A DNA stretch of 64,000 nucleotides from Stenotrophomonas sp. ISL-67 (GTDB taxonomy: Bacteria > Pseudomonadota > Gammaproteobacteria > Xanthomonadales > Xanthomonadaceae), in NCBI RefSeq assembly GCF_018612915.1, contig NZ_JAGGRL010000010.1:62001-126000 (forward strand). Reading direction: 5' to 3'. Under the pieces are notes generated by a model. That model was not told where the DNA came from, did not search any database, and worked only from the letters and a program-made list of their open reading frames with translations. This document shows positions 9,367 through 19,046 of the stretch, in pieces. The position numbers and the translations under genes were made by a program. Positions within the stretch are counted from its first letter, which is position 1. Each line of letters begins with the position of its first letter.

Positions 9367-9481
9367 GGGGCGGCCGCCGGGTAGCCCCGCTCCGAGGCAC
9401 GCCGTGAACCCGTCCATGGGGGCTGCTAGAAAACATCCATGTTTTCTAGCGTCTCTCCGGGGGCTACCCGACGGCCGCCCC
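9367..9481 (+). repeat. Long palindrome, copy A (first half of composite unit 1)
   Basis: The outer arms, 9367-9388 and 9460-9481, pair over 22 bp with one mismatch (GGGGCGGCCG... against ...CGGCCGCCCC). Inside are a conserved single-stranded core (9400-9424, CGCCGTGAACCCGTCCATGG then GGGCT) and a perfect inner hairpin, GCTAGAAAACAT-CC-ATGTTTTCTAGC split into two 12-base arms (9425-9436, 9439-9450). The same architecture recurs at 9571, 21908 and 22134. Confidence 0.75.
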
Positions 9482-9512
9482 CGTACGTTGTCGCGATGCG
9501 GCTGGAAGAGCG

Positions 9513-9534
9513 GCCGGGCAGTGCCCGGCTCTAC
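9513..9534 (-). repeat. REP (SMAG-like) element between palindromes A and B
   Basis: Read on the minus strand: GTAG, then GAGCCGGGCAC and TGCCCGGC forming a hairpin. It sits midway between the two inverted long palindromes, exactly as the REP at 22049 does in the second composite. Confidence 0.7.
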
Positions 9535-9570
9535 CGCGTTTGTCTTGGCCACCGGCCATCTGTCAGAGGA

Positions 9571-9670
9571 TCGCCCGGGGTCGGTTTGCGGGGGAATCGG
9601 CGCCATGGATGGCGACCGCTTAGCCCCCATGGATGGGTTTACGGCGACCCCGCAAACCGGCACCGGGCGA
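9571..9670 (-). repeat. Long palindrome, copy B (inverted relative to A)
   Basis: Outer arms TCGCCCGGGGTCGGTTTGCG (from 9571) and its complement ending at 9670 pair over about 23 bp with two mismatches. The conserved core appears in reverse (AGCCCCCATGGATGGGTTTA, 9622-9641, then CGGCG), and the inner hairpin is CGCCAT-GG-ATGGCG (9601-9614). Orientation is opposite to copy A. The rest of the 612-base gap between hisS and the next gene holds nothing else recognisable up to 9783. Confidence 0.7.
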
Positions 9671-9782
9671 CCCAAACCAGGGATCGCTAGACCCAAGGGC
9701 TGTTCGCCTAAATCCAACAGCAGCGCGGCCGAGCCCGGCTCTCCCGGATCGCGACGGCTTGGCATGGCCTCACTTGTGCGCT

Positions 9783-9806
9783 AATGTAATAGCACGCTAT
9801 TACATT
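9783..9806 (+). promoter_or_regulatory. Perfect palindromic operator before the his regulator gene
   Basis: AATGTAATAG (9783-9792), spacer CACG, and CTATTACATT (9797-9806) are exact inverted repeats. The palindrome ends six bases before the ATG at 9813, so a bound repressor would block initiation. AT-rich composition in a GC-rich region marks it as a promoter/operator. The adjacent TrpR-fold protein is the obvious candidate to bind it. Confidence 0.75.
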
Positions 9807-9812
9807 GATACG

Positions 9813-10139
9813 ATGAAAATTCGCCCTGTCCCCCGTGAGAAAGACCCCCAGGCCGACCTGGGCAGCCTGGCTGGCGCCTTTGCCGGCCTGTCCAGCGCCG
9901 AGCAGGTCACCGCGTTCCTGCGCGACCTGTGTACCCCGGCCGAGCTGGAGGCACTGTCGGACCGCTGGAAGGTGGTGCCGCTGCTCAAGCAGGGCGTGCC
10001 GTATCGCGAAATCCACGAATTGACCGGTGTCAGCGTGACCACCACCGGGCGCGTGGCGCGCTCGCTGGACCATGGCCACGGCGGCTATGCCGCCGCCATT
10101 GCCGCGACCGCCACGCCTGCACCCCCTGAATCCGAGTAG
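9813..10139 (+). CDS. hisR: TrpR-fold (YerC/YecD-type) repressor, probable histidine-biosynthesis regulator
   Basis: A 108-residue protein of the Trp-repressor superfamily. Helices with [33 protein letters not shown] are followed by the DNA-binding helix-turn-helix [23 protein letters not shown] (about residues 60-83), as in TrpR and YerC. It is the first gene before hisG, 11 bases upstream, and has the perfect 10+10 bp palindrome just ahead of its start. I infer an autoregulated, histidine-responsive repressor of the his operon; from memory, comparative genomics has proposed a TrpR-family HisR in Xanthomonadales. ATG 9813 is chosen because longer frames run through the operator and repeat B. 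The symbol is by inference. Confidence 0.8.
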   Translation: MKIRPVPREKDPQADLGSLAGAFAGLSSAEQVTAFLRDLCTPAELEALSDRWKVVPLLKQGVPYREIHELTGVSVTTTGRVARSLDHGHGGYAAAIAATATPAPPESE

Positions 10140-10150
10140 AGACCTCCCCC

Positions 10151-11062
10151 ATGAGTGCAACCCAGACCGCCCCGGCCCGTGACCGGCTGCGTATTGCCAT
10201 CCAGAAGAACGGGCGCCTGGCCGAACCCGCGCGCAGCCTGCTTACCGCCTGCGGGCTGAGCTGGCGGCAGAGCCGCGACAAGCTGTTCTGCTACGGCGAA
10301 TCGCTGCCGGTGGACCTGCTGCTGGTGCGCGATGATGACATCCCCGGTTTGATCGCCGATGGCGTGTGCGATTTCGGCATCGTCGGCCGCAACGAGCTGG
10401 ACGAGCAGGGCGCTGCGCGCCGCCGGATCGGCCTGCCGGATGCCTACCAGGCGCTGCGCGGCCTGAACTTCGGCCAGTGTCGGTTGATGTTGGCCGTGCC
10501 CGAGGAATGGGACTGGCAGGGCGTGCAGCAGCTGGCCGGCAAGCGCATCGCCACCAGCTACCCGGCCATCCTGGCCAACTGGCTGGCCGAGCGTGGCGTG
10601 GACGCGCAGGTGGTGGAACTGTCCGGTTCGGTGGAAATCGCCCCCCGTCTTGGCACCGCCGACCTGATCTGCGACCTGGTGTCCAGCGGTGCCACCCTGG
10701 CAGCCAACCAGCTCAAGCCGGTGGAAACGCTGCTGGAAAGCGAAGCGGTGCTGGCCGGCCCGGTGAAGACCCCCGACGATGCCCGCGCCTGCCTGATGGC
10801 GATGCTGCTGCGCCGCCTTGACGGCGTGGTGAAGGTGCAGGACAGCAAGCTGCTGATGTTCCGCGCAGAGCTGGACCGCGTGTCCGAGCTGGCCCGCCTG
10901 CTGCCCGACGCGGACCCGCTGGTGCAGCTGCCCGATGATGGCGGCCACCTGCGTTTGCAGACCATGTGCCACGGTGCGTTGACCTGGCAGCGGCTTGAGG
11001 AGCTGGAGCGCGCGGGCGCCCAGGGATTGATGGTGTTGAGCGTGGAGCGGTCGCTGGCATGA
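10151..11062 (+). CDS. hisG: ATP phosphoribosyltransferase (long form)
   Basis: A 303-residue enzyme for the first committed step of histidine synthesis, condensing ATP and PRPP. The N-terminal [24 protein letters not shown], the GIVGRNEL segment and the PRPP-binding [25 protein letters not shown] stretch are characteristic. Length and the C-terminal extension fit the HisZ-independent long form, in which the last roughly 75 residues form the histidine-sensing domain. The start follows the regulator stop by 11 bases with a poor ribosome site. It overlaps hisD by four bases (ATGA), beginning a tightly packed operon. Confidence 0.95.
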   Translation: MSATQTAPARDRLRIAIQKNGRLAEPARSLLTACGLSWRQSRDKLFCYGESLPVDLLLVRDDDIPGLIADGVCDFGIVGRNELDEQGAARRRIGLPDAYQALRGLNFGQCRLMLAVPEEWDWQGVQQLAGKRIATSYPAILANWLAERGVDAQVVELSGSVEIAPRLGTADLICDLVSSGATLAANQLKPVETLLESEAVLAGPVKTPDDARACLMAMLLRRLDGVVKVQDSKLLMFRAELDRVSELARLLPDADPLVQLPDDGGHLRLQTMCHGALTWQRLEELERAGAQGLMVLSVERSLA

Positions 11063-12354
11063 ATCGTCTGCAATGGTCCCAGTTGAGCGACACCGCCCAG
11101 GCCGAGGCGCTGCAGCGCCCGGTGCAGGCGGTGGCCGCGCGTACCCGTGAATTGGTGGCCGCGTTGATCGCGGCGGTGCGTGATGATGGCGATGCCGCAT
11201 TGCGCGAGATCAGCCTGCGCTTCGATGGCGTGGCGCCTACCTCGTTCGAAGTGAACGACGAAGAATTCGCCGCCGCCGAGCGCGCGGTGCCCACAGCGCT
11301 GCGCCAGGCGATGACCGAGGCTGCCGAACGCATCCGTCTGTTCCACAAGGCCGGCATGAGCCAGGGCTATGCGGTGGAGACCGCGCCGGGCGTGCGCTGC
11401 GAACGCATGCTGCGCCCGATTGGGCGGGTCGGCCTTTACGTGCCGGCGGGCAGTGCGCCGCTACCGTCCACCGCGTTGATGCTGGGCGTACCGGCGCAGC
11501 TGGCCGGGTGCCGTGAAGTGGTGCTGTGCACGCCGCCGCGCCGCGATGGCAGCGCCGATCCGGCGGTGCTGGTGGCCGCGCGCCTCACCGGCGTGCACCG
11601 CGTCTTCAAGCTGGGCGGTGCGCAGGCCATTGCGGCGATGGCCTATGGCACGCTCAGCGTGCCTGCCTGCGACAAGCTGTACGGGCCGGGCAACAGCTAC
11701 GTGACCGAAGCCAAGCAGCAGGTCGCCCAGGATGGCGCCGCCGCCATCGACATGCCCGCCGGCCCTTCCGAAGTGCTGGTGATTGCCGATGCCGGTGCCA
11801 ATCCCGCCTTCGTCGCCGCCGATCTGCTCTCGCAGGCCGAACACGGCCCCGATTCGCAGGTGCTGCTGCTGACCGATGATGCCGACATGCTGTCCCGGGT
11901 GGAAGCGCAGGTGCAGGTGCAGCTGGCCCAGCTCTCGCGTGCCGACATCGCCGCGCAGGCGCTGCAGTCTTCCCGCCTGGTCCTGGTTGATTCGCTGGTG
12001 CAGGCCTTCCAGATCAGCAACCGCTATGCGCCCGAGCACCTGATCCTGGCGCTGCGCGAACCGCGCGACTGGCTGGCGCAGGTGGAAGCGGCCGGTTCGG
12101 TGTTCCTTGGCGATTACACCCCCGAAGCATTGGGCGATTACTGCAGCGGCACCAACCACGTGCTGCCCACCGCCGGTGCCGCGCGCGCGTACAGCGGGGT
12201 GAGCGTGGCCAGCTTCCAGAACATGATCAGCGTGCAGTCCGCGACCGCGCAGGGCATCGCCGCCATCGGCGACTGCGCCCGTGTACTGGCGCGTGCCGAA
12301 GGGCTGGATGCGCACGAGAATGCCGTGGCGCTGCGCATGGAGTCGGCCGCATGA
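11059..12354 (+). CDS. hisD: Histidinol dehydrogenase
   Basis: This 431-residue zinc enzyme oxidises L-histidinol to L-histidine in two NAD-dependent steps. It shows [20 protein letters not shown], the NAD-site region [28 protein letters not shown], and the catalytic/metal stretch [20 protein letters not shown] with conserved His. Length matches E. coli HisD (434). It overlaps hisG and hisC by ATGA, so the three are translationally coupled. Confidence 0.96.
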   Translation: MNRLQWSQLSDTAQAEALQRPVQAVAARTRELVAALIAAVRDDGDAALREISLRFDGVAPTSFEVNDEEFAAAERAVPTALRQAMTEAAERIRLFHKAGMSQGYAVETAPGVRCERMLRPIGRVGLYVPAGSAPLPSTALMLGVPAQLAGCREVVLCTPPRRDGSADPAVLVAARLTGVHRVFKLGGAQAIAAMAYGTLSVPACDKLYGPGNSYVTEAKQQVAQDGAAAIDMPAGPSEVLVIADAGANPAFVAADLLSQAEHGPDSQVLLLTDDADMLSRVEAQVQVQLAQLSRADIAAQALQSSRLVLVDSLVQAFQISNRYAPEHLILALREPRDWLAQVEAAGSVFLGDYTPEALGDYCSGTNHVLPTAGAARAYSGVSVASFQNMISVQSATAQGIAAIGDCARVLARAEGLDAHENAVALRMESAA

Positions 12355-13439
12355 CCGCTGCCACCGTGCTCGATCTGGTCCGCAGCGACCTGCGCGCGTT
12401 TGCCGGCTACTCCTCGGCGCGCAGCAGCGCGCTGGTGGGGGATGTGTGGCTCAACGCCAATGAAGCGGCCTGGGCCAACCCTGTCGACGCGCAGGGAACT
12501 GCCCGCCGCTATCCCGAACCGCAGCCCGAAGCGCTGCGTGCGCGGCTGGCGGCGCTGTATGGCTGCAGGGCCGAGCAGTTGCTGATCGGCCGCGGCAGCG
12601 ATGAAGCCATCGATCTGTTGGTCCGCGCATTGTGCGAGCCGGGCAGGGATGCCGTGCTGGTCACCCCGCCGGTGTTCGGCATGTATGCGGTGTGCGCGCG
12701 GCTGCAGAACGCGCCACTGCTGGAGGTGCCACTGCGTGACGCTGGCGATGCGCTGGAGGCGGATATCGACGCCATCATCGCCACCGCCCTGGCCGGCAAC
12801 GCCAAGCTGGTGTTCCTGTGCACGCCGTCGAACCCGGCTGGCAGCACGATCGCGCTGGCCGATATCGAACGCGTCGCGCGGGCGCTGCGGGGCAGGGCGC
12901 TGGTAGTGGTGGATGAGGCATACGGCGAGTACGCTGAACAGCCTTCGGCCACCACCTTGCTGGCGGACCATGACAACGTGGCAGTGCTGCGTACCTTGTC
13001 CAAGGCGCACGCGCTGGCTGCAGCGCGTATCGGCAGCCTGATCGCCGCCCCGGCGTTGATCCAGGTGCTGCGCCGTTGCCAGGCCCCGTATCCGGTGCCG
13101 GCCCCGTGCGCGGCACTGGCGCTGGCCGCGTTGGACGCAGCCGCGCTCGAGATCACCGCCGCGCGCGTGGATCAGATCAAGCGCGAACGTGCCCGTCTGG
13201 CAGATGCGCTGCAACAGGCACCTGGGGTGGCGCGCGTGTATCCCTCGCAGGGCAACTACCTGCTGGTCCGTTTCAGCGATGCCCAGGCTGCGTTCGACGC
13301 GCTGCTGGCCGCTGGCGTGGTGGTGCGCGACCAGCGCGCCGCCCCGCAACTGCACGATGCGCTGCGCATCACCCTTGGCAGCCCGGAGCAGAACGACCGC
13401 GTGCTGCAGGCACTCAGCGCCCGGAGGGCCGCCGCATGA
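12351..13439 (+). CDS. hisC: Histidinol-phosphate aminotransferase
   Basis: A 362-residue class I/II aminotransferase that converts imidazole-acetol phosphate to histidinol phosphate with glutamate. It has the substrate-end motif [11 protein letters not shown], the PLP-pocket TPSNPAGS and [11 protein letters not shown], and the Schiff-base lysine K218 in [14 protein letters not shown]. Length matches E. coli HisC (356). ATGA overlaps join it to hisD upstream and hisB downstream. Confidence 0.95.
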   Translation: MTAATVLDLVRSDLRAFAGYSSARSSALVGDVWLNANEAAWANPVDAQGTARRYPEPQPEALRARLAALYGCRAEQLLIGRGSDEAIDLLVRALCEPGRDAVLVTPPVFGMYAVCARLQNAPLLEVPLRDAGDALEADIDAIIATALAGNAKLVFLCTPSNPAGSTIALADIERVARALRGRALVVVDEAYGEYAEQPSATTLLADHDNVAVLRTLSKAHALAAARIGSLIAAPALIQVLRRCQAPYPVPAPCAALALAALDAAALEITAARVDQIKRERARLADALQQAPGVARVYPSQGNYLLVRFSDAQAAFDALLAAGVVVRDQRAAPQLHDALRITLGSPEQNDRVLQALSARRAAA

Positions 13440-14509
13440 CCCCCATCCTGTTCGTCGACCGCGACGGCACCCTGATCGAAGAACCTGCCGATTTCCAGAT
13501 CGACGCGTACGAGAAGATCCGCTTCGTGCGCGATGTGATCCCGGCGATGCTGAAGCTGCGCGATGCCGGCTACCAGTTCGTGATCGTCAGCAACCAGGAC
13601 GGTCTGGGCAGCGAGGGCTACCCGCAGGCCGCCTTCGATGGCCCCAACAACCTGATGCTGCAGATCTTTGCCAGCCAGGGCATCGTGTTCCGTGACGTGC
13701 TCATCGACGGCACCTGGCCGCACGACAACGCGCCCACGCGCAAGCCGGGCATCGGCATGATGCTGCCGTACCTGCAGGACCGCAGCATCGACTGGGCACG
13801 CTCGGGCATGGTCGGCGACCGCCCGACCGACATCCAGTTCGCGCAGAACATGAACATCCGTGGTTTCCAGCTGCGCACCGAACAGTTTGGCGGCGAGTGG
13901 GACTGGAACGGCATCGCGCATGAGCTGGCCGATGCCCCACGCCGCGCCACCGTACAGCGCAACACCAAGGAGACCCGCATCCGGGTCGAGGTCGACCTGG
14001 ACCGCACCGCCGAACCGCAGACCCACACCGGTCTACCGTTCTTCGACCACATGCTGGAGCAGATCGGCAAGCACGGCGGCTTCGCGCTGAGCGTGCAGGC
14101 TGAAGGCGACCTGCATATCGACGAGCACCACACCATCGAAGACACCGGGCTGGCCCTGGGCCAGGCCCTGCGCGAAGCACTGGGCGACAAGCGCGGCATC
14201 GGCCGCTATGGCTTCTCCCTGCCGATGGACGAGACCCTGGCCAGTGCCGCGCTGGACTTCAGCGGCCGCCCGTACTTCGTGTTCGAAGGCGAGTTCAAGC
14301 GCGAGCGGGTGGGGGACATGCCCACCGAGCTGGTGCCGCACTTCTTCCGTTCGCTGTGCGATGCCTCGGGCCTGAACCTGCACCTGAGCGTGCGCGGCGA
14401 CAACGACCACCACAAGGTCGAAGCGTGTTTCAAGGCACTGGCCCGCGCACTGCGCCAGGCACTGCCGCGCCAGGGCACCGCGCTGCCCAGCACCAAGGGG
14501 GCACTGTGA
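13436..14509 (+). CDS. hisB: Bifunctional histidinol-phosphatase / imidazoleglycerol-phosphate dehydratase
   Basis: A 357-residue fusion that catalyses two non-consecutive steps of histidine synthesis. The N-terminal HAD phosphatase has the catalytic pair D8/D10 in [11 protein letters not shown]. The dehydratase domain begins near residue 175 and carries the metal-binding [13 protein letters not shown] and [12 protein letters not shown], a near-copy later ([21 protein letters not shown]), and FDFSGRP-like DFSGRPYF. The fusion is the form found in enterics and xanthomonads. ATG 13436 overlaps the hisC stop (ATGA), and the last codons overlap hisH. Confidence 0.96.
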   Translation: MTPILFVDRDGTLIEEPADFQIDAYEKIRFVRDVIPAMLKLRDAGYQFVIVSNQDGLGSEGYPQAAFDGPNNLMLQIFASQGIVFRDVLIDGTWPHDNAPTRKPGIGMMLPYLQDRSIDWARSGMVGDRPTDIQFAQNMNIRGFQLRTEQFGGEWDWNGIAHELADAPRRATVQRNTKETRIRVEVDLDRTAEPQTHTGLPFFDHMLEQIGKHGGFALSVQAEGDLHIDEHHTIEDTGLALGQALREALGDKRGIGRYGFSLPMDETLASAALDFSGRPYFVFEGEFKRERVGDMPTELVPHFFRSLCDASGLNLHLSVRGDNDHHKVEACFKALARALRQALPRQGTALPSTKGAL

Positions 14510-15108
14510 CCGACGTTGCCCTCATCGATGCCGGCGGTGCCAATCTTGGCTCGGTGCGCTATGCACTGGAACGGCTGGGTGCGCGCGTGCAGCTGGTGCG
14601 CGATGCCGCAGGCCTGCGCGGTGCATCGCGGGTGATCCTGCCCGGCGTGGGCGCTGCACCGCACGGCATGGCACGTCTGCATGCGCAGGACCTGGTGCAG
14701 CCCCTGCGTGAGCTGCAGGTGCCGCTGCTGGGTATCTGCCTGGGCATGCAGTTGCTGTTCGAACACTCCGAAGAGGGCAACGTGGAATGCCTGGGCCTGC
14801 TGCCCGGTGTGGTCCGCCACCTGCACCCGGCCACCGGCATCCGCGTGCCGCACATGGGCTGGAACCGGCTGCTGCCGCTGCGCCAGGCGGCGTTGATGGA
14901 TGGCGTGGCCGACCGCGCCAGCGCCTACTTCGTGCACAGCTATGCGGCCCCTTTGAACGAACACACCGTGGCCGCCTGCGACCACGGCGGCCTGTTCGCG
15001 GCGGTGGTGCAGCGCGGTCGCCACAGCGGCGCGCAGTTCCACCCCGAGCGTTCCGCTGCCACCGGCGCGCGGATCCTGCGCAACTTCCTCGAGAACGAAC
15101 CCGCATGA
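14506..15108 (+). CDS. hisH: Imidazole glycerol phosphate synthase, glutaminase subunit
   Basis: A 200-residue class I glutamine amidotransferase that feeds ammonia to HisF. The catalytic triad is visible: C78 in [13 protein letters not shown] and H179/E181 in [13 protein letters not shown] 14506 overlaps the hisB stop (GTGA) and is preceded by AAGGGGG, supporting that start. The N-terminus [23 protein letters not shown] is standard. It lies between hisB and hisA, the usual order, and must form a heterodimer with the hisF product. Confidence 0.95.
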   Translation: MTDVALIDAGGANLGSVRYALERLGARVQLVRDAAGLRGASRVILPGVGAAPHGMARLHAQDLVQPLRELQVPLLGICLGMQLLFEHSEEGNVECLGLLPGVVRHLHPATGIRVPHMGWNRLLPLRQAALMDGVADRASAYFVHSYAAPLNEHTVAACDHGGLFAAVVQRGRHSGAQFHPERSAATGARILRNFLENEPA

Positions 15109-15839
15109 GTTTCACCGTCTATCCCGCGTTGGACATCCGTGAGGGGCGCGTGGTGCGCCTGCTGCAGGGCGATTACGCCCAGCAGACCACCTACGGCGAC
15201 GATCCGCTGCCGCGCGCGAACGCGTTCGCTGCAGCGGGCGCGAGCTGGATGCACCTGGTCGACCTGGACGCCGCGCGCGCCGGCGGCTACACCCTCGCCC
15301 CGCTGCTCTCCGCCATCGCCAGCGAAAGCGGCCTGAACGTGCAGACCGGGGGCGGCATCCGTCGCCGTGACGACGTGGCGCGGCTGCTGGATGCCGGCGC
15401 GGCGCGCGTGGTGGTGGGCTCGGTGTCGGTACGCGAACCGGAGACCGTGATCGGCTGGCTGCAGGAATTTGGCGCCGATCGCCTCACCATCGCACTCGAC
15501 GCGCGCCAGGCCGACGACGGCCGCTGGCTGCTGCCGGTGCATGGCTGGACCGAAACCGCCGACGTGACGTTGGACGTGCTGGCGCAGCGTTACGCGCAGG
15601 CCGGCATGCGCCACCTGCTGTGCACCGACATCGCCCGCGACGGCATGCTGTCCGGCCCCAACATCGACCTGTATCGGCACCTGTCCGCGCTGCTGCCCGG
15701 TGTGGCGGTGCAGGCGTCGGGCGGCGTTCGCAGCGCCGCTGACGTGGCCGAAGCGAAGGCCGCCGGGTGTGGTGGCGCGATCCTCGGCAAGGCGCTGCTG
15801 GAAGGGCGCATGACCCTGCAGGAGGCGCTGGCATGCTGA
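15105..15839 (+). CDS. hisA: ProFAR isomerase
   Basis: This 244-residue (beta/alpha)8 barrel isomerises ProFAR to PRFAR. Catalytic aspartates appear in [14 protein letters not shown] (D10) and [13 protein letters not shown]; phosphate-binding glycines appear in [11 protein letters not shown] and [12 protein letters not shown]. Length matches E. coli HisA (245). It overlaps hisH by ATGA and hisF by seven bases. Confidence 0.95.
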   Translation: MSFTVYPALDIREGRVVRLLQGDYAQQTTYGDDPLPRANAFAAAGASWMHLVDLDAARAGGYTLAPLLSAIASESGLNVQTGGGIRRRDDVARLLDAGAARVVVGSVSVREPETVIGWLQEFGADRLTIALDARQADDGRWLLPVHGWTETADVTLDVLAQRYAQAGMRHLLCTDIARDGMLSGPNIDLYRHLSALLPGVAVQASGGVRSAADVAEAKAAGCGGAILGKALLEGRMTLQEALAC

Positions 15840-16609
15840 GTCGCCGGTTGATTCCCTGCCTGGACGTGCGCGACGGTCGCGTGGTCAAGGGCGTGCGCTT
15901 CCGCGATCACGTGGACATGGGCGACATCGCCGAGCTCGCGCTGCGCTACCGCGACCAGGGCGCCGACGAGCTGGTGTTCTACGACATCGGCGCCAGCCCG
16001 GAAGGGCGTGCCGTGGATGTGGGGTGGATCGAACGCATCGCGCGCCTGATCGACATTCCGTTCTGCGTGGCGGGCGGCATCAGCGACGTGGAGACCGCGC
16101 GCCGGGTACTGTATGCCGGCGCGGACAAGATCTCCATCAATTCGCCCGCATTGGGCCGCCCAGCGCTGATCGAGGAGCTGGCCGATGCCTTCGGTGTGCA
16201 GTGCGTGGTGGTCGGCATCGATTCGGTGCGCGAGCCCGATGGCGAGTGGCGCGTGCGCCGCTTCAGCGGTGACCCCGACAAGACCCAGGCAGTACCGATG
16301 CGCACGCTGGACTGGCTGGCGGAAGCCCAGCGCCGTGGCGCTGGCGAGATCGTGCTCAACTGCATGGACAGCGACGGCGTGCGCCGCGGCTACGACGTGG
16401 CCCAGCTGCGCCAGGCGCGGGCGTTGTGCAGCGTGCCGCTGATCGCCTCCGGCGGTGCCGGCGACATGCAGCACTTCGCCGATGTGTTCGACCAGGCCGA
16501 TGTCGACGGTGCGCTGGCCGCCAGCGTGTTCCACAGTGGCGCCATTGCCATTCCCGCGCTCAAGCAGTTCCTGCGCGCGCAGCAGATCGAGGTACGAGAT
16601 GTCTATTGA
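15833..16609 (+). CDS. hisF: Imidazole glycerol phosphate synthase, cyclase subunit
   Basis: A 258-residue barrel, paralogous to HisA, that uses ammonia from HisH to form imidazole glycerol phosphate and AICAR. Catalytic D11 ([15 protein letters not shown]) and D130 ([13 protein letters not shown]) are in place. A perfect AGGAGG (15820-15825) sits seven bases before ATG 15833, inside the end of hisA, so this overlapping gene should be well translated. It overlaps hisIE by 11 bases. Confidence 0.96.
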   Translation: MLSRRLIPCLDVRDGRVVKGVRFRDHVDMGDIAELALRYRDQGADELVFYDIGASPEGRAVDVGWIERIARLIDIPFCVAGGISDVETARRVLYAGADKISINSPALGRPALIEELADAFGVQCVVVGIDSVREPDGEWRVRRFSGDPDKTQAVPMRTLDWLAEAQRRGAGEIVLNCMDSDGVRRGYDVAQLRQARALCSVPLIASGGAGDMQHFADVFDQADVDGALAASVFHSGAIAIPALKQFLRAQQIEVRDVY

Positions 16610-17222
16610 AGTATTGCCGTCGCGCGAGGCGCTGGAACAGCTGGACTGGGCCAAGGGCGATGGGCTGCTGCCGGTGGTGGTGCAGGATGCCGATACGCTG
16701 GCGGTGCTGATGCTGGGTTATGCCAATGCCGAATCGCTGGCCTTGACCCTGGAGACCGGGCACATGACCTTTTACAGCCGCAGCAAGCAGCGCCTGTGGA
16801 CCAAGGGCGAGTCATCCGGCAACGTGCTGGCGGTGGTGGCCGTGCGCGTGGACTGCGACCGCGACACCCTTCTGGTGAGCGCGCGCCCGGCTGGGCCCAC
16901 CTGCCACACCGGCAGCGAGAGCTGCTTTGCCCAGGCGCCAGGCAGTTTCCTTGGCCGTCTCGACGCGCTGGTGCGCGAACGCGAGCAGCAGCGTCCGGCC
17001 AACAGCTACACCACCGGCCTGTTCGAACAGGGCCTGCGCCGGATCGCGCAGAAGGTGGGCGAGGAAGGCGTGGAAACCGCGCTGGCCGGCGTGGTCCAGG
17101 ACGAGGGTGCACTGCTTGGCGAATCGGCCGACCTGCTGTTCCACCTGACCGTGCTGCTGCGCGCCCGCGGGCTGTCGCTGCAGGATGCGGTCGCCGTGCT
17201 GGCGGCCCGCCACGCCGGGTGA
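16599..17222 (+). CDS. hisI: Bifunctional phosphoribosyl-AMP cyclohydrolase / phosphoribosyl-ATP pyrophosphatase
   Basis: A 207-residue HisIE fusion for steps 2 and 3. The cyclohydrolase half (about 1-115) shows [51 protein letters not shown] and the zinc-binding VDCDRDTLL with the downstream CHTGSESCF. The pyrophosphatase half (about 120-207) shows [28 protein letters not shown]. It starts inside hisF and is the last his gene, so the operon supplies every biosynthetic step from PRPP/ATP to histidine. Confidence 0.95.
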   Translation: MSIEVLPSREALEQLDWAKGDGLLPVVVQDADTLAVLMLGYANAESLALTLETGHMTFYSRSKQRLWTKGESSGNVLAVVAVRVDCDRDTLLVSARPAGPTCHTGSESCFAQAPGSFLGRLDALVREREQQRPANSYTTGLFEQGLRRIAQKVGEEGVETALAGVVQDEGALLGESADLLFHLTVLLRARGLSLQDAVAVLAARHAG

Positions 17223-17226
17223 GCAG

Positions 17227-17261
17227 GCGGCCCGCCATTTAACGTCGTTGAAACGGGCCGC
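17227..17261 (+). terminator. Weak terminator-like hairpin after the his operon
   Basis: GCGGCCCG (17227-17234) pairs exactly with CGGGCCGC (17254-17261); the 19-base loop contains an inner AACG/CGTT match. There is no T-run, so termination is uncertain. A TACAAT at 17281-17286 just beyond could be the -10 of the next gene. Confidence 0.35.
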
Positions 17262-17311
17262 AGGCGATCATGTGTGGCTTTACAATCGCCCACCTTCAAC
17301 GGAACGCCTCG

Positions 17312-18910
17312 ATGACCCGCACTGCTGCCTGGCTGGCCTGCCTGCTGTTGATGTCCGCACCTGCCTGGTCCAGCGAGGCCACCGTGACCGGCAAGGTCTA
17401 CCAGGAGCGCGACGGGAAACCCGGGCGCGGCCCAACCGACCCGGCCCTGGCGGGGGTGCAGGTTTCCAACGGCGAACAGATCGTGCGTACCGCAGCCGAC
17501 GGCAGCTACAGCCTGCCGGTCCGCGAGGGCCAGACGGTATTCGTGATCAAGCCCGACGAGTTCCGCTTCCCCGCAGCGGAGAACGGCATGCCCGGCTATT
17601 GGCGGCATTACGCGCCGCAGGGGTCGCCACGGCTGAAGTACGACGGCATCGCCGCCACCGGCAGCAACACCCGCAATTGGGATTTCGCGCTGGAGCCGGT
17701 CGAGGACGCCGACACGGCGCGGGCCGGCTTCGAGATGCTGGTTTTCACCGATTCGCAGACCGCCAGCCGCCAGGACGTGGACTACTACCAGCGTGCCATC
17801 GTCGAGCCGATCATCGGCAAGCATCCGGCGCGGCTGGGCACCACGCTGGGCGACATCGTCAACGACGATCTGTCCCTGTATCCCCAGATCAACAAGGCCA
17901 CCGCACAGCTGCAGGTGCCGTGGTTCCATGTGCCGGGCAACCACGACCTGGACATGGATGCCGGTGATGACCGCCATTCGCTGGACAGCTGGCGCGCGGT
18001 CTATGGCCCGGACACCTATGCGGTGGAAGAGGGCGGCGCCAGCTTCGTGTTCCTCGATGATGTCGTCTACGATCCGACTGCGAAGCCGAAGTACGTGGGC
18101 GGCCTGCGCCCGGACCAGTTCACCTTCCTGGCGAACTACCTGAAGGGCCTGCCGCGTGACCGCCTGCTGGTGCTGGGCATGCACATTCCCCTGTTCGATG
18201 CCGCGCCGGGCCGCGAGACCTTCCGCCACGCCGATCGCACGCGCCTGTTCGCACTGCTCAAGGATTTTCCGCACGTGCTGGTGCTCAGTGGCCACAGCCA
18301 CACGCAGCAGCACTACTACCACGGTGCGGCCGAAGGCTGGCAGGGCAGCCAGCCGCTGCATGAGTACAACGTGGGCGCGGCCTGTGGCGCGTTCTGGTCC
18401 GGGGTGAAGGACAGCAGCGGCATTCCCGATGCCACCATGAGCGATGGCACGCCGAATGGCTACGCGGTGCTGTCGGTGAAGGCCGGCGGCGACTACGGCC
18501 TGCGCTACTACGTGGCGCGCGCGCCGGATGACTATCAGATCGCGCTGCACGCACCGAAGGTGCTGCGCAAGGGCGCCTACCCGGCATGGGGCGTCTACGC
18601 CAACGTGTTCATGGGCCAGGAAGATACGCGGGTGGAGTACCGCGTTGACGACGGTGCATGGCAGGGCATGAAGCGGGTGGAGCAGCCCGACCCGCGCCTG
18701 CTGGTCGAAAACGTCGCTGATGACACTGCAGAACGCCTGCGCGGCTTCGACCGCTCGCCCGAAGCCACCCCCTCACCGCACCTCTGGCGCGGCGCGCTGC
18801 CCACCGATCTGGCCGCCGGCCCCCACAAGGTAGAAGTACGCGCCGTCCACGCCGATGGCCCCACCGCCACCGCCAGCACCACCTACCGCCTCCAGGCAGC
18901 AAAGCCGTAG
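17312..18910 (+). CDS. Exported calcineurin-like metallophosphoesterase
   Basis: A 532-residue protein with a clear signal peptide (MTRTAAWLACLLLMSAPAWSS) and three parts: an N-terminal beta domain (about 22-125) rich in small residues, a central metallophosphoesterase, and a C-terminal beta domain (from about residue 385). Metal-site motifs are FTDSQTA (D-x-Q in place of the usual D-x-H), LGDIVNDD, VPGNHDLD and SGHSHTQQ, so a dinuclear centre is likely intact. The three-domain layout matches periplasmic calcineurin-like phosphoesterases with N and C domains of the CalcineurinP_N/MetallophosC type. The substrate is unknown. Start ATG 17312 is followed directly by the signal peptide. Its stop codon is part of a REP head. 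Confidence 0.85.
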   Translation: MTRTAAWLACLLLMSAPAWSSEATVTGKVYQERDGKPGRGPTDPALAGVQVSNGEQIVRTAADGSYSLPVREGQTVFVIKPDEFRFPAAENGMPGYWRHYAPQGSPRLKYDGIAATGSNTRNWDFALEPVEDADTARAGFEMLVFTDSQTASRQDVDYYQRAIVEPIIGKHPARLGTTLGDIVNDDLSLYPQINKATAQLQVPWFHVPGNHDLDMDAGDDRHSLDSWRAVYGPDTYAVEEGGASFVFLDDVVYDPTAKPKYVGGLRPDQFTFLANYLKGLPRDRLLVLGMHIPLFDAAPGRETFRHADRTRLFALLKDFPHVLVLSGHSHTQQHYYHGAAEGWQGSQPLHEYNVGAACGAFWSGVKDSSGIPDATMSDGTPNGYAVLSVKAGGDYGLRYYVARAPDDYQIALHAPKVLRKGAYPAWGVYANVFMGQEDTRVEYRVDDGAWQGMKRVEQPDPRLLVENVADDTAERLRGFDRSPEATPSPHLWRGALPTDLAAGPHKVEVRAVHADGPTATASTTYRLQAAKP

Positions 18911-18929
18911 TGCCAGGCCCTGCCTGGCA
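18907..18929 (+). repeat. REP (SMAG-like) element overlapping a stop codon
   Basis: The GTAG head (18907-18910) contributes the TAG stop of the phosphoesterase gene and is followed by the exact hairpin TGCCAGGC-CCT-GCCTGGCA (18911-18929). A second, weaker hairpin (GGTGCTGG/CCAGCGCC, about 18936-18953) follows. Confidence 0.7.
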
Positions 18930-18978
18930 ACCAGGCGGTGCTGGCCCCAGCGCCAGTACGCCCAAGTACGGCATCAAC

Positions 18979-18992
18979 GGCTTTGCAAAGCC
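18979..18992. promoter_or_regulatory. Palindromic operator candidate upstream of glk
   Basis: GGCTTTGCAAAGCC is a perfect 14-bp palindrome, 55 bases before the glucokinase start, and resembles sites bound by LacI-family repressors. No such regulator is encoded next to it, so the binder is unknown. Confidence 0.45.
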
Positions 18993-19046
18993 AGCACGAT
19001 CACCGAAAATCCCGGCAATGAAATCGAATCCACCCAAGGCCTGCGA

